A DNA stretch of 64,000 nucleotides from RGDT01 sp964630925 (GCA_964630925.1 CAZVZK010000019.1:33779-97778), one strand, 5' to 3'. Shown: positions 32,782 to 42,095, numbered from the stretch's first letter. The notes: generated by a model from the sequence alone, not told the origin. Program-made: numbers and translations.

Positions 32782-35346
32782 ATGGACCGACGCGCCCCAC
32801 CCACCGAAGGCTTCACGCCGTCCCCCGAGCCGCAGTTGCGGCCCGGTGACGTGCTGGCGGGGCGCTACCGCGTCGTCACCCGGCTCGGCGCGGGCGGCAT
32901 GGGCGAGGTGTACCGCGTCCACGACGCGCGCCTCGAACAGGAGGTCGCGCTCAAGCTCCTGCCCGCCGCGTTCGCCGACGACCCTGGCCGACGCTCGCGC
33001 TTCCAGGCGGAGGTGCGGGCCGCCCTCAAGGTATCGCACCCCAACGTGTGCCGCGTCCACTACCTCGGCGAGCACGAGGGCCGGCTGTTCATCACGATGG
33101 AGCTGGTCGAGGGCGGCGACCTGTCCTCCCTGCTGCGCCAGGTGGGCAGGATCCCGGAGGAACGCGCCCTCGCCGTGGCCCGGCAGTTGTGCGCCGCCGT
33201 GGCGGCGGTCCACGCGGCGGGGCTGCTGCACCGCGACCTGAAGCCGGCCAACGTCCTCCTCGACGAGAAGGGCGAAGTGAAGCTCGTGGACTTCGGCATC
33301 GCGGCGCTGGCCGGGCGCGTCGATGACGTGCTGTCCGGCACGGCGGCGTATCAGGCGCCGGAGGTCCTCGCGGGGCGCGAGGTGACCGAGGCGAGCGACC
33401 TGTTCGCGCTCGGCCTCGTCCTTTACGAGGTGTTCACCGGCAAGCACGCCTTCCCGGCCAGGAGTCACGATGAGCTGGCGCGGATGCACCGCAGCGGGCC
33501 GTCGGCGCCGTCGGCGCACGTCCGCCCGGTGGACCCCGCCGTCGAGCGCGTCATCCTGCGCTGCCTGGCCGGCGAGCCCGAGGCCAGGCCGCGCTCGGCG
33601 GAGGAGGTGCAGGCGGCGCTGCCGGGCGCGCTGCGGGCGGCGGTGGAGGCCGGCGAGACCCCTTCGCCCGGGTTCATCGCCGACGCCGGCGGGGTCGGCT
33701 CGCTGCCGCCCGCCGTGTCCGCCGCGCTCCTCGCCGCGGCCCTGTGCCTGATGGGGCTGAGCGCCTGGCTCACGGACCTCGCCGGGATGCACCGCCGCCT
33801 GCCGGCGAAGGCCCCGGCGGTCCTGCGCGACCGTGCGGAGGCCGCCGCCCGGTCCCTGGGCCTGCCCGACCCGTCCGACACCGCCGAGGGCCTGCTGGTC
33901 GATCACCGCGTCCTCAGCCCCGCGCCGGCCGCGGACGCCTGGCGCACTTTGGAGAGGGGGCACCCGGCGGCGGTCTTCTACTGGCTGCGCCTCTCGCCGC
34001 GCCGGCTCGTCCACCGCCAGAGCCCCAACGACATCCTCGGGTACTCGATCCCAGGCATGGTCGCCGTCTCGGAGCCGCCGCTCGGCCCCGACGAGGCGTG
34101 CCTGCTGACCGACGGCGCGGGCCGGCTGATCGAGCTGCACTACCTGCCGCGCAGGCCGGCGGCCGGGGGCGGCCCGCCCTGGCGGGCGCTGTTCGCGGCG
34201 GCGGGGCTGACGTTCGAGTCGTTCCGCCCGGGGACGGCTGCCCGCGACCCCGGCGCGTTCGCCGACGAGCGGAAGGCCTGGGACGGCCCTCACCCGGACC
34301 TCCCCGACGAGACCCTGCACGTCGAGGCGGCGGCGCGGGCCGGGGTGCCGGTCTACTTCTGGGTGGGGTCGCCGGCGCAGGCGGCCGCCGAGGACCGGGC
34401 CACGATGAGCGACGTGCCGCCCGACATCGGCACCTGGCTGGCGGAGGTGGTGTTGACCGCCATCAAGCTCCTGGCGGTGACGGTCGGCGCGTGGATGGCA
34501 TGGCGCAACGTCTCCTCCGGGGTCGCCAACCTCCCCGGCGCGGGCCGCCTCGCCGGGGTGTACGCCGGCGCGTACCTGCTCATGTGGGCCGCCATCGCCC
34601 ACCACACGACCAGCCCCGGTGATGAGTGGGCGATCCTCTCGGCGGCGGTGGGGGTCGCGGCGATGAACGCCCTGACGATCTGGATCATCTACCTGGCGCT
34701 GGAGCCGTCGGTGCGGCGGCGCCACCCCGAGTGGATGATCGCCTGGAACCGCCTGCTGGAGGGCAGATGGCGCGACCCGCGCGTCGGGCGCGAGGCGTTG
34801 ATCGGGGCGGCGCTGGGGGCGGCCTGGGCGTGCCTGGTGCCGCTGCGCCACACACTGGTGCCGGAGGCGCTGGGCTCGACGTTCGTGCCGTACCCGCCCT
34901 GGATGCCGACGTTCACGGTGGGCCCGCTCGGGCCGATGCTGTGCTACATCTGGTACCCGCTGTTCATCCAGCTCCTGGAGTTCTTCCTGATCGTCCTGGT
35001 GTACCTGGTGGGGCGGCGCCTGGACGTGGCGATGCTGGTGTGGGGGGCCTTCTGGACCACGCGCTGGATGCTCTTCGTAGGGGGGACGGTCTCCGTGCCG
35101 GCCGCCCTCCTCGCGGCGGCCTCCACGGCGCTGGCCGTCGCGACACTCCTCCGCGGCGGGCTGCTGGCGTTCGTGATGTTCGGCGTGTTCGGGTTCACCC
35201 TCGTGGACCTGCCGGTGACGCTCGACGGCTCGGCGTCCTACGCGTGGACGAGCCGCTGCGTGCTGGCGGCGCTGGGGGCCCTGGCGGCGTTCGGGTGGTA
35301 CACGTCCACCGCGGCGCCGGCCTCGACCGCGGAGGGGCGGGCATGA
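32782..35346 (+). CDS. Ser/Thr protein kinase with large polytopic membrane domain
   Basis: An 854-residue protein. The kinase domain covers about residues 28-300: glycine loop RLGAGGMGEVY (35-45), VALKLL with Lys58, HRDLKPANVLL with Asp152, and DFG at 170-172. It is followed by a first membrane segment (LPPAVSAALLAAALCLMGLS), a ~200-residue soluble region probably outside the membrane, and about eight more membrane segments from residue ~550 to the end. This suggests an envelope sensor signalling inward by phosphorylation. It is divergent from the histidine kinase and overlaps the next gene's ATG (ATGA), so that product is likely its partner or target. Confidence 0.92.
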   Translation: MDRRAPPTEGFTPSPEPQLRPGDVLAGRYRVVTRLGAGGMGEVYRVHDARLEQEVALKLLPAAFADDPGRRSRFQAEVRAALKVSHPNVCRVHYLGEHEGRLFITMELVEGGDLSSLLRQVGRIPEERALAVARQLCAAVAAVHAAGLLHRDLKPANVLLDEKGEVKLVDFGIAALAGRVDDVLSGTAAYQAPEVLAGREVTEASDLFALGLVLYEVFTGKHAFPARSHDELARMHRSGPSAPSAHVRPVDPAVERVILRCLAGEPEARPRSAEEVQAALPGALRAAVEAGETPSPGFIADAGGVGSLPPAVSAALLAAALCLMGLSAWLTDLAGMHRRLPAKAPAVLRDRAEAAARSLGLPDPSDTAEGLLVDHRVLSPAPAADAWRTLERGHPAAVFYWLRLSPRRLVHRQSPNDILGYSIPGMVAVSEPPLGPDEACLLTDGAGRLIELHYLPRRPAAGGGPPWRALFAAAGLTFESFRPGTAARDPGAFADERKAWDGPHPDLPDETLHVEAAARAGVPVYFWVGSPAQAAAEDRATMSDVPPDIGTWLAEVVLTAIKLLAVTVGAWMAWRNVSSGVANLPGAGRLAGVYAGAYLLMWAAIAHHTTSPGDEWAILSAAVGVAAMNALTIWIIYLALEPSVRRRHPEWMIAWNRLLEGRWRDPRVGREALIGAALGAAWACLVPLRHTLVPEALGSTFVPYPPWMPTFTVGPLGPMLCYIWYPLFIQLLEFFLIVLVYLVGRRLDVAMLVWGAFWTTRWMLFVGGTVSVPAALLAAASTALAVATLLRGGLLAFVMFGVFGFTLVDLPVTLDGSASYAWTSRCVLAALGALAAFGWYTSTAAPASTAEGRA

Positions 35347-36236
35347 ACGACTTCGACCGGACGGCGCGCCGTGCGGTGCGCGACGACCCGGAGGGGCATG
35401 CCCGCTGGTGGCTGCCCAATCTGCCGGCCGGCCTGCGCTGTCTGCCGGCACCGCTGGAGTCGCAATGCGCCCCACGCCCCGGCGAGCCGGACCGGCGATG
35501 CGACACGATCCTGGAGCTGGTCCACGAGGGCGGCCTAGGCGTGCCGTGGGCCGTGGTGTGCGAGCTGTTCACCGCGTCGGACGCCGACGCTCTCGACCGG
35601 CTTGGCGAATATATCTTCCGTTTCCGCCGGGAGCTGAGGCACGGCCCGCACGGGCACGACCGCTACCGCTGGGCGGGGGCGCTCGTCTTCCTGACGGGCG
35701 GCCCCGAGCAGGCGGGCGTCGAGGATACGCTGCCCGGCGGCGACAGCGTCCTCTGCTTCGCCCCGAAGGTGGTACGTCTGGCAGACCAAGATGCCGTTGC
35801 CACAATGGCGGCGATCAGGGAGAATCGTCTATCGGCGAGCGCCCTGGCCTGGGTGCCGCTGATGGCCGGTGGCGTGACGACGGAGTGCGTCACCGAGTGG
35901 CGTGCCGTGGCCGAGACGTGCGTCGAGCTGGATTCGCGCCGCCGCGAGCTGGCGGTAATGGCGCTGGTGTTCGCCGAGCTGACCGAGTGCATCGAGGTGT
36001 GGAGAACCGGGCTGGAGGGATTCGCCGTGCTTGAATCGACCCTGTTGAAGCGTGAGCGTGTCGAGAGCCGGAGGGAGATGTTGGTCCATTTGCTCCGGGC
36101 GCGTTACAAGGATGAGCTCCCTGCCGTCGTGGTCGAACGGATCCAGGTCGAGGGCCGGCCCGAGGAGCTGGACCGTCTGGCCGCGATGGCGGTCACGGCG
36201 GATCTCGCTGCGATCCGGGCCGCCGTCGGGGCGTGA
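35343..36236 (+). CDS. Degenerate Rpn/PD-(D/E)XK-like protein coupled to the kinase
   Basis: A 297-residue soluble protein. The layout recalls the Rpn/transposase_31-type nuclease-like family common in cyanobacteria and planctomycetes: CDTILELVHEGG, then VVCELFTASDADALDRLGEY, then IFRFRREL. The C-terminal tail has ERVESRREMLVHLLRARYKD and RIQVEGRPEELDRLAAMAVT. The expected catalytic E-x-Q/K is CELFT here, so it may be inactive. The ATG overlaps the kinase stop codon. The assignment is a pattern match and needs a profile search; a kinase-linked protein of unrelated fold is possible. Confidence 0.6.
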   Translation: MNDFDRTARRAVRDDPEGHARWWLPNLPAGLRCLPAPLESQCAPRPGEPDRRCDTILELVHEGGLGVPWAVVCELFTASDADALDRLGEYIFRFRRELRHGPHGHDRYRWAGALVFLTGGPEQAGVEDTLPGGDSVLCFAPKVVRLADQDAVATMAAIRENRLSASALAWVPLMAGGVTTECVTEWRAVAETCVELDSRRRELAVMALVFAELTECIEVWRTGLEGFAVLESTLLKRERVESRREMLVHLLRARYKDELPAVVVERIQVEGRPEELDRLAAMAVTADLAAIRAAVGA

Positions 36237-36266
36237 GCCAAGGGCACCAAGCCGAGCGAGGCCCCG

Positions 36267-37172
36267 ATGCGTGTCGTCTCCCTCATCGCCAGCGCCACCG
36301 AGATCGTCTGCGCCCTCGGGCACCGTGACTCGCTCGTCGCGCGCTCCCACGAGTGCGACTTCCCCCCCGACGTGGCCGCCCTGCCCGCCGTCACCAAACC
36401 TCGGTTCGACATCCACACCAGCAGCGCCGACATCGACCGCGCCGTCAAGGATCTGGTGCGTGACGGCCTGTCGGTTTACGACATCGACCAGGCCGCCCTG
36501 GAGGCGCTGGAGCCGGACGTGATCGTCACGCAGTCGCAGTGCGAGGTCTGCGCCGTCAGCCTGCGCGACGTGGAGCGGGCCGTCTGCTCGTGGCTGAAAC
36601 GCTGCCCGGCCCTCGTCTCGCTCAAGCCCGACTCCCTCGCCGACGTGTGGGACGACATCGAGCGCGTGGGCCTCGCCCTCGACTCCCACGCCGCCGCCGT
36701 CGATCTCATCGCATCGCTCAAGGCGCGCATGGCGGCGATCACGGCCCGGCTGCCGGACGCACGCCCGCGCGTCGCCTGCATCGAGTGGGCCGACCCGCTG
36801 ATGGCCGCGGGCAACTGGGTGCCGGAGCTGGTGACGATGGCTGGCGGGGTCGATCTCTTCGGCACGCCCGGCAAGCACTCCCCTTGGATGGAGTGGGAGG
36901 CCCTCCGCGCCGCCGACCCGGACGTCATCATTCTCATGCCATGCGGCTACGGCCTGGAGCGCACCCGGCTCGACCTCCCGTTGATGCAGGCGCGTCCGGG
37001 GTGGTCCGGCCTCCGCGCCGTCCGCGAAGGCCGCGTGGCCGTCACGGACGGCAACCAGTTCTTCAACCGCCCCGGCCCGCGCCTGGCGGAGTCGGCGGAG
37101 ATCCTCGCCGAGATCCTCCACCCGACGGCGTTCGACTTCGGGCACCGCGGCGTCGCATGGCAGCCCGCGTAA
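36267..37172 (+). CDS. Cobalamin-binding protein (BtuF-like, no signal peptide)
   Basis: A 301-residue protein with the two-lobed periplasmic-binding fold of the BtuF/cobalamin-binding group: MRVVSLIASATEIVCALGHR, LVARSHECDFPPDV, LEPDVIVTQSQCEVCAVSLR, ACIEWADPLMAAGNWVPELV, then KHSPWMEWEALRAADPDVII and NRPGPRLAESAEIL. There is no signal peptide, as in many cytoplasmic relatives annotated as cobalamin-binding proteins, and no ABC transporter genes are beside it, so it may act in salvage or sensing rather than uptake. The ATG follows the previous gene by 30 bp. Confidence 0.88.
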   Translation: MRVVSLIASATEIVCALGHRDSLVARSHECDFPPDVAALPAVTKPRFDIHTSSADIDRAVKDLVRDGLSVYDIDQAALEALEPDVIVTQSQCEVCAVSLRDVERAVCSWLKRCPALVSLKPDSLADVWDDIERVGLALDSHAAAVDLIASLKARMAAITARLPDARPRVACIEWADPLMAAGNWVPELVTMAGGVDLFGTPGKHSPWMEWEALRAADPDVIILMPCGYGLERTRLDLPLMQARPGWSGLRAVREGRVAVTDGNQFFNRPGPRLAESAEILAEILHPTAFDFGHRGVAWQPA

Positions 37173-37258
37173 AGCCGGCGCATCCGGCACGCTCTCGACG
37201 GGAGTGCGGCCGCGATCATTTGCCCCGACGAGCCTGACCGCGCACACTTGGTGGCAAC

Positions 37259-37474
37259 TACCCCACCCCCTCTCCTTGTGAGCTGGGACGAAACGTCCAC
37301 AGACCCCTGATAGCGGAGAGGGGGGATCGTCAGATCATCGCCTCAGCGGCGGGGAAGTGTGCGCGTCGCTTGTTTCGCTCGGCAACAGGGGGGACGGGCC
37401 GCGCTTCCCTCCGCGCAGGCGATGCTCTTGTGACTCCCCCTCTCCGCTTCGGGGAGGGGGTTGGGGGGTGGGGT
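37259..37474. repeat. Long inverted-repeat element R3, copy 2 (with 36-bp insert)
   Basis: The right arm CGATGCTCTTGTGACTCCCC then CTCTCCGCTTCGGGGAGGGG is intact and ends six bases before the 2OG oxygenase ATG. The left arm is interrupted after ACCCCACCCCCTCTCC by about 36 bp containing GGGACGAAACGTCC, then resumes AGCGGAGAGGGGGGATCG. The extra piece looks like a later insertion. Confidence 0.8.
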
Positions 37475-37480
37475 TGCACC

Positions 37481-38143
37481 ATGCACGTCGAATCGTTCGC
37501 CCTCTTCCCCACCCGCCTCCTGAGCATCCAGTTCGACGGCACCGCGCCGATGGACGACGCGATCGCCGCCTTCCTCGCCGAGCAGAACGGCGCCGGCTTC
37601 AACATGCACCCCGATTCGCTCAACCTCCTCCGCATGGCCGACAGGTGCCCCGCGATCGCCCAGGCCGCGGGGCTGTTCCGCCGCGGCCTCGACGCCTGGC
37701 TCGGGGCCGAGGGCGTCACCGGGCCGACCGGCGCCGACGTGGTGCTGTTCAGCAGCTACTCCGAGCGCGGCGAGTTCACCCTCGTCCACAACCACAACGC
37801 CGACGTGGTCGCCGTCTACTACGCCAAGGTGCCCGACCACTGCAGGCCGCCCATCCTGCTGCCGTCGCCCGAGGACGAGTACTTCGCCGCCGAGGACGGC
37901 GCCCTCATCCTCCACGACCCGCGTTTCAACGCCAACCTCGCCGCCGTGGCGACACGCGACTACGTGAAGGTGTTCCCGCGCCCCGGCCTCATGGTCCTCT
38001 TCCCCGGATACCTGTGGCACTCCGTCACGCCGCACCTCGGCGATAAACCGCGCCTCGCCCTGTCCGCCAACTTCCGCCTCCACTGGGGCGGCGCCGATAA
38101 CTCCGTCCGCTGGCCCCTTGACTCCCCCGCCTCCGCACGTTAG
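37481..38143 (+). CDS. 2-oxoglutarate-Fe(II) oxygenase-like protein (TIGR02466-type)
   Basis: A 220-residue protein of the double-stranded beta-helix type. It opens MHVESFALFPTRLLSIQFDG, typical of TIGR02466 proteins. FTLVHNHNADVVAVYYAKVP should supply a metal-binding His, and VLFPGYLWHSVTPHLGDKPR then LALSANFRL the second His and the 2-oxoglutarate-binding Arg. It likely hydroxylates an unknown substrate. Its start lies six bases after an R3 element, whose G-rich end (GGGGTGGGGTT) may serve as its ribosome-binding region. Confidence 0.82.
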   Translation: MHVESFALFPTRLLSIQFDGTAPMDDAIAAFLAEQNGAGFNMHPDSLNLLRMADRCPAIAQAAGLFRRGLDAWLGAEGVTGPTGADVVLFSSYSERGEFTLVHNHNADVVAVYYAKVPDHCRPPILLPSPEDEYFAAEDGALILHDPRFNANLAAVATRDYVKVFPRPGLMVLFPGYLWHSVTPHLGDKPRLALSANFRLHWGGADNSVRWPLDSPASAR

Positions 38144-38180
38144 CCTGGGTGTCAGACATTTTGACTTGTCGGAGGCACCC

Positions 38181-38864
38181 ATGCGCACCGTCTTGCTGTT
38201 GACCCTCCTCGCGGCCGTGGCCGTCGCGAAGGACACGCCGGCCTCCACGCTCGACGCCCTCTGGGCCGACCTCGCCTCGTCCGACGAGGCCAAGGCCAGC
38301 CGCGCCGTCCTCAAGCTCGCCCTCAAGGGCAAGGACACGGTGGCCTTCCTGGAGAAGAACCTCCGCCCCGTGAAGGTCGATGCCAAACAGTTCGCGAAGT
38401 GGGTCGAGATGCTCGACTCCGACACCTTCGACGACCGCCAGGCCGCCACCGACGAGATCGGCTACCTCGGCAAGCACGCCAAGCCGCTGATCGAGAAGGC
38501 GCTGGAGGCGAAGGCCTCCGTCGAGGTGAAGGGCCGGCTGACCAAGCTCATGGAGCGTATCAAGGCCGACGAGCCGATCAAGGACGACGACGGCGGCATC
38601 CCGGCGGGCGGCGGCGTCTCCATCTCGACGGTCAACGGCAAGATGACGATCCGCGTCGGCGGCAAGGTCATCGACCTCAAGCCGCGCGTCATCACCAAGC
38701 CCGGCCCGCTGCCGACGTGGCAGCGTGCGGCCCGCGCCGCCGCCGTGCTGGAGCACCTGGGCACGCCGGAGGCGCGCAAGCTGCTCGAGAAGTTGGCCGA
38801 CGGCGAGGCCGACGCCCTCCCGACCCGCGCCGCCAAGGAGGCCCTCGGGCGTCTCGACAAGTGA
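38181..38864 (+). CDS. Exported helical (HEAT-like) protein
   Basis: A 227-residue protein with a short signal peptide (residues 1-16, MRTVLLLTLLAAVAVA) and a helical mature part: STLDALWADLASSDEAKASR, then AVLKLALKGKDTVAFLEKNL and DSDTFDDRQAATDEIGYLGK, which resemble single HEAT units. The C-terminal block RAARAAAVLEHLGTPEARKL then LEKLADGEADALPTRAAKEA is conserved among many exported planctomycete proteins. GGAGG lies seven bases before the ATG. The stop overlaps the GTG start of the next gene (GTGA), so the two are probably coupled. Confidence 0.85.
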   Translation: MRTVLLLTLLAAVAVAKDTPASTLDALWADLASSDEAKASRAVLKLALKGKDTVAFLEKNLRPVKVDAKQFAKWVEMLDSDTFDDRQAATDEIGYLGKHAKPLIEKALEAKASVEVKGRLTKLMERIKADEPIKDDDGGIPAGGGVSISTVNGKMTIRVGGKVIDLKPRVITKPGPLPTWQRAARAAAVLEHLGTPEARKLLEKLADGEADALPTRAAKEALGRLDK

Positions 38865-40213
38865 TCCTCCTCCTCCTCCTCGGTGTCGCCCCGCCGGCCC
38901 CGTCGCCGTACTTCGTCATCCGCGCCGTCGATGACGCCACCGGGCGCGGCATCCCGCTCGTCCACCTGCACACCGTGGACGGCACACGCCTCGTCACCGA
39001 CAGCGGCGGCGTCGCCGTCTACGACGAGCCGGGCATGATGAACCGGGTCATCCACTTCATGGTGTCCAGCCCCGGCTACGAGCTGCCGGCGGACGGCTTC
39101 GGCTTCCGTGGCCGCATGCTGACGACGACGCGGGGCTCCTCGGCCACGCTGCGCCTGAAGCGTCTGAATATCGCCGAGCGCCTGTACCGTGTCACGGGGG
39201 CGGGGATCTACCGCGACAGCTTCATGGCGGCGCGGGCGTACCCCATCCGCGAGCCGCTGCTCAACGCCGAGGTCGCCGGGGCCGACAGCGTGCTGACGGC
39301 GGAGTACAAGGGCCGCATCTTCTGGGTGTGGGGCGATACGACGCGGCCACGCTACCCGCTGGGCAACTTCCACGCCTCAGGGGCCACGTCACTGCCGCCG
39401 GGCAAGGGCGGGCTGGCGCCATCGGCGGGCGTCGATCTGACGTACTTCACCAACAAGGACGGGTTCGCCGCCGAGATGTGCCGCATGCCCGGCGACGGCC
39501 CGACGTGGATCACCGGCCTGTTCACCGTCGAGGGCCGCCTCGTCGCGTCCTACATCAAGGTCAAGCCGCCGCTCACCGCGTACAAACGCGGCCTCGCGGT
39601 CTTCGACGACGCGAAACAGCGATTCGTCCACCTCGCGGATCTGCCGTTCGACGCCAAGGCACACCCCACCGGGCACACGATGACGCACGGCGGCCACATC
39701 CACTTCTGCCACCCGTTCCCGCTCGTACGCGTCAAGGCGACGCTGGCGGCGGTGAAGGACGCCGGCGCCTACGAGGCGTACAGCGGCGGGGCGTGGAAGA
39801 AGGGCGTCGCCGCGGACAGGCCGGACCTGAAGGACCGCTCCACGGGCAAGGCGGTGAAGGCCCACCACGGCAGCACCATGTACAACGCCTACCGCAAGAA
39901 ATGGGTTCTGATCACGGTGCAGCAGTTCGGCAAGGCGTCGCACCTGGGCGAGGTGTGGTACGCCGAGGCCGACGCGCCGGAGGGGCCGTGGGGCGAGGCC
40001 GTCCACGTCGCGACGCACCCGAAGCACGACTTCTACAACCCGAAGTGGCACCCGCAATTCACGGAGAGCGGCGGGCGGTACGTCTACTTCGAGGGGACGT
40101 TCACGAACACGTTCTCGGGCAACCCGGACCGCGTGCCGCGCTACGAGTACAACCAGCTCATGTACCGCCTCGACCTCGCCGACCCGCGTCTGTCCTCCAA
40201 ACGGGGGCGGTGA
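38861..40213 (+). CDS. Exported beta-propeller-like protein (DUF4185-like)
   Basis: A 450-residue protein. It starts with GTG inside the previous stop codon and a short hydrophobic leader (ILLLLLGVAPPAPS). Residues ~18-100 are a carboxypeptidase-regulatory-like beta domain (FVIRAVDDATGRGIPLVHLH). The rest has propeller-type strands: VLTAEYKGRIFWVWGDTTRP, VSYIK-type blades, AYRKKWVLITVQQFGKASHL, GEVWYAEADAPEGPWG, FYNPKWHPQFTESGGRYVYF. This is reminiscent of DUF4185 and GH43-like carbohydrate-active proteins, so a role in binding or degrading a polysaccharide is plausible. Catalytic residues were not assigned. Confidence 0.75.
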   Translation: MILLLLLGVAPPAPSPYFVIRAVDDATGRGIPLVHLHTVDGTRLVTDSGGVAVYDEPGMMNRVIHFMVSSPGYELPADGFGFRGRMLTTTRGSSATLRLKRLNIAERLYRVTGAGIYRDSFMAARAYPIREPLLNAEVAGADSVLTAEYKGRIFWVWGDTTRPRYPLGNFHASGATSLPPGKGGLAPSAGVDLTYFTNKDGFAAEMCRMPGDGPTWITGLFTVEGRLVASYIKVKPPLTAYKRGLAVFDDAKQRFVHLADLPFDAKAHPTGHTMTHGGHIHFCHPFPLVRVKATLAAVKDAGAYEAYSGGAWKKGVAADRPDLKDRSTGKAVKAHHGSTMYNAYRKKWVLITVQQFGKASHLGEVWYAEADAPEGPWGEAVHVATHPKHDFYNPKWHPQFTESGGRYVYFEGTFTNTFSGNPDRVPRYEYNQLMYRLDLADPRLSSKRGR

Positions 40214-40239
40214 GGCGTAACCGACGTAGCGTGGCTGTT

Positions 40240-40393
40240 CCCGTGGGGCGGGACGCCCAATGGCACTTAAGTTCTTGGCGAGCGGCACGGCGTAAGCGTG
40301 CCGTGTCTGCATCAAACGGCGGACTCACGCCCCCGCCGCTCGCCCAGAGCACGCGAGCTCAAGTGCCATTGGGCGTGACGCCCGCCCCACGGG
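40240..40393. repeat. Dispersed element R2, best-preserved copy
   Basis: A 154-bp unit with long terminal inverted repeats: CCCGTGGGGCGGG plus ACGCCCAATGGCACTTAAG on the left, CTCAAGTGCCATTGGGCGT plus CCCGCCCCACGGG on the right (one mismatch and a 4-nt gap). Inside is the hairpin core GCGGCACGGCGTAAGCGTGC. It sits between two converging stop codons (40213 and 40439). No ORF inside, so it resembles a MITE or a large bidirectional terminator hairpin. Confidence 0.88.
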
Positions 40394-40438
40394 TAAACCA
40401 CCAGGCTCGCCACGCATGGCCGCACGGTCACGCCAGGA

Positions 40439-42088
40439 TTACTTCTTCTTCGCCCACGAGTCGCGTAGCGACACGATCCGGTTGAACACCCCCGGCGCGT
40501 CCACGATGAAGTAGCCATTGCGTTCGAGCTGATACCGCGTGCCGACGGCGGCGCCGGCCAGCGACGGCTCCAGCTTGCAGCCCTTCAGCACGACGAGCGA
40601 CGCGGGGTTGAGGTTGTCCAGCCAGGCCAACTCCGGGGAGCCTTCGGGGAAGTCCTCCGGCTCCGGCTTGTTGAACAGGTGGTCGTAGAGCCGCACCTCC
40701 GCATCGATGGCGTGGGCCGCCGACACCCAGTGGATCGTCCCCTTGACCTTGCGGCCGTCGGGGGTGTTGCCGCCGCGGGTCGCGGGGTCGTGCGTGCAGC
40801 GCACCTCGATGATCTCCCCCTTGTCGTCCTTGACCACGTCCGTGCAGGTGACGAGGTAGGCGTAACGCAGCCGCACCTCGACGCCGCGGGCGAGGCGGTG
40901 GAAGTTCTTGGGGGCCGACTCCATGAAGTCGTCACGCTCGATGTAGATCGTCCGCGAGAACGGCACCTTACGCGTCCCGGCGCTGGCGTCCTCCGGGTTG
41001 TTGACGGCGTCCATCTCCTCCGTCTGCCCCTCGGGGTAGGTCGTGATGACCACCTTGAGCGGGCGCAGGACCCCCATGACGCGCGGGGCCTTCTTGTTGA
41101 GATCCTCGCGGACGGCGTCCTCCAGCCACGCCACGTCGATGGTGCCCTCGAACTTGCTCACGCCGACGCGGGCGCAGAACGCCCGCAGCGCCTCCGGCGT
41201 GTACCCGCGCCGCCGCATGCCGGAGATGGTCGGCATGCGTGGGTCGCTCCACCCGTCCACGAGGCCGTTCCTGACGAGGTGCAGGAGCTTCCGCTTGCCG
41301 ATGATGATGTAGGTCAGGCGGAGCTTGGAGAACTCGATCTGCCGCGGCGCGAAGATCCCCAGCTTCTCGATGAACCAGTCGTACAGGGGCCGATGGTTCT
41401 CGAACTCCAGGGTGCAGATTGAGTGCGTGATGCGCTCGATGGAGTCGCTCTGCCCGTGCGCCCAGTCGTACATGGGGTAGATGCACCAGGCGTCGCCGGT
41501 GCGGTGGTGCGTGGAGCGCAGGATGCGGTACAGCACCGGGTCGCGCATGTTGAGGTTGGCGTGGGCCGGGTCGATCCGCGCCCGCAGCGTCCGTGACCCG
41601 TCGGGGAACTCCCCGGCCCGCATGCGGCGGAGGAGGTCGAGGTTCTCGGCGGCGGGGCGGTCACGGTACGGGCTGGGCCTGTCGCCCCGCGGGCCGCCGC
41701 GCATCTTCCCAACCTCTTCGGCGGTCAGGTCGCAGACGTAGGCGTCGCCCTGGGTGACGAGCTGCTCGGCCCAGTTGTAGATCTGCTCGAAGTAGTCGGA
41801 AGCGTAGTAGAGGCCGTCCCACTCGAAGCCGAGCCAGCGCACGTCCTCCATGATGGAATCGACGTACTCCTGCTCCTCCTTGGCCGGGTTGGTGTCGTCG
41901 AAGCGGAGGTTGCACTTGCCCCCGTACTTCCTCGCCAGGCCGAAATTCAGGCAGATTGACTTGGCGTGGCCGACGTGCAGGTAGCCGTTCGGCTCCGGCG
42001 GGAAGCGCGTCGTGATCGACGCGTGCTTGCCGGAGGCGAGGTCGGCCTCGATGATCTTCTCGATGAAGTTGAGGGATTCGTCTGACAT
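40439..42088 (-). CDS. glnS: Glutaminyl-tRNA synthetase
   Basis: A 549-residue class I aminoacyl-tRNA synthetase charging tRNA-Gln. The HIGH-type motif is RFPPEPNGYLHVGHAKSICL, followed by NLRFDDTNPAKEEQEYVDSI, YPMYDWAHGQSDSIERITHS (glutamine and ATP pocket) and LDNLNPASLVV near the C-terminus. The KMSKS loop is IIIGKRKLLHLV, with Gly where MSKR-type loops have Ser. Length is normal. Having GlnRS together with GltX implies direct Gln-tRNA formation. The start codon lies eight bases from an R3 element. Confidence 0.96.
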   Translation of the reverse strand: MSDESLNFIEKIIEADLASGKHASITTRFPPEPNGYLHVGHAKSICLNFGLARKYGGKCNLRFDDTNPAKEEQEYVDSIMEDVRWLGFEWDGLYYASDYFEQIYNWAEQLVTQGDAYVCDLTAEEVGKMRGGPRGDRPSPYRDRPAAENLDLLRRMRAGEFPDGSRTLRARIDPAHANLNMRDPVLYRILRSTHHRTGDAWCIYPMYDWAHGQSDSIERITHSICTLEFENHRPLYDWFIEKLGIFAPRQIEFSKLRLTYIIIGKRKLLHLVRNGLVDGWSDPRMPTISGMRRRGYTPEALRAFCARVGVSKFEGTIDVAWLEDAVREDLNKKAPRVMGVLRPLKVVITTYPEGQTEEMDAVNNPEDASAGTRKVPFSRTIYIERDDFMESAPKNFHRLARGVEVRLRYAYLVTCTDVVKDDKGEIIEVRCTHDPATRGGNTPDGRKVKGTIHWVSAAHAIDAEVRLYDHLFNKPEPEDFPEGSPELAWLDNLNPASLVVLKGCKLEPSLAGAAVGTRYQLERNGYFIVDAPGVFNRIVSLRDSWAKKK

Positions 42089-42095
42089 TTGTTCC

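Noticed and set aside
32452..35475. 1007-codon minus-strand open frame across the Ser/Thr kinase
   Set aside because: Shadow of the plus-strand kinase. It has no domain pattern, while the plus frame has HRD, DFG and membrane segments.
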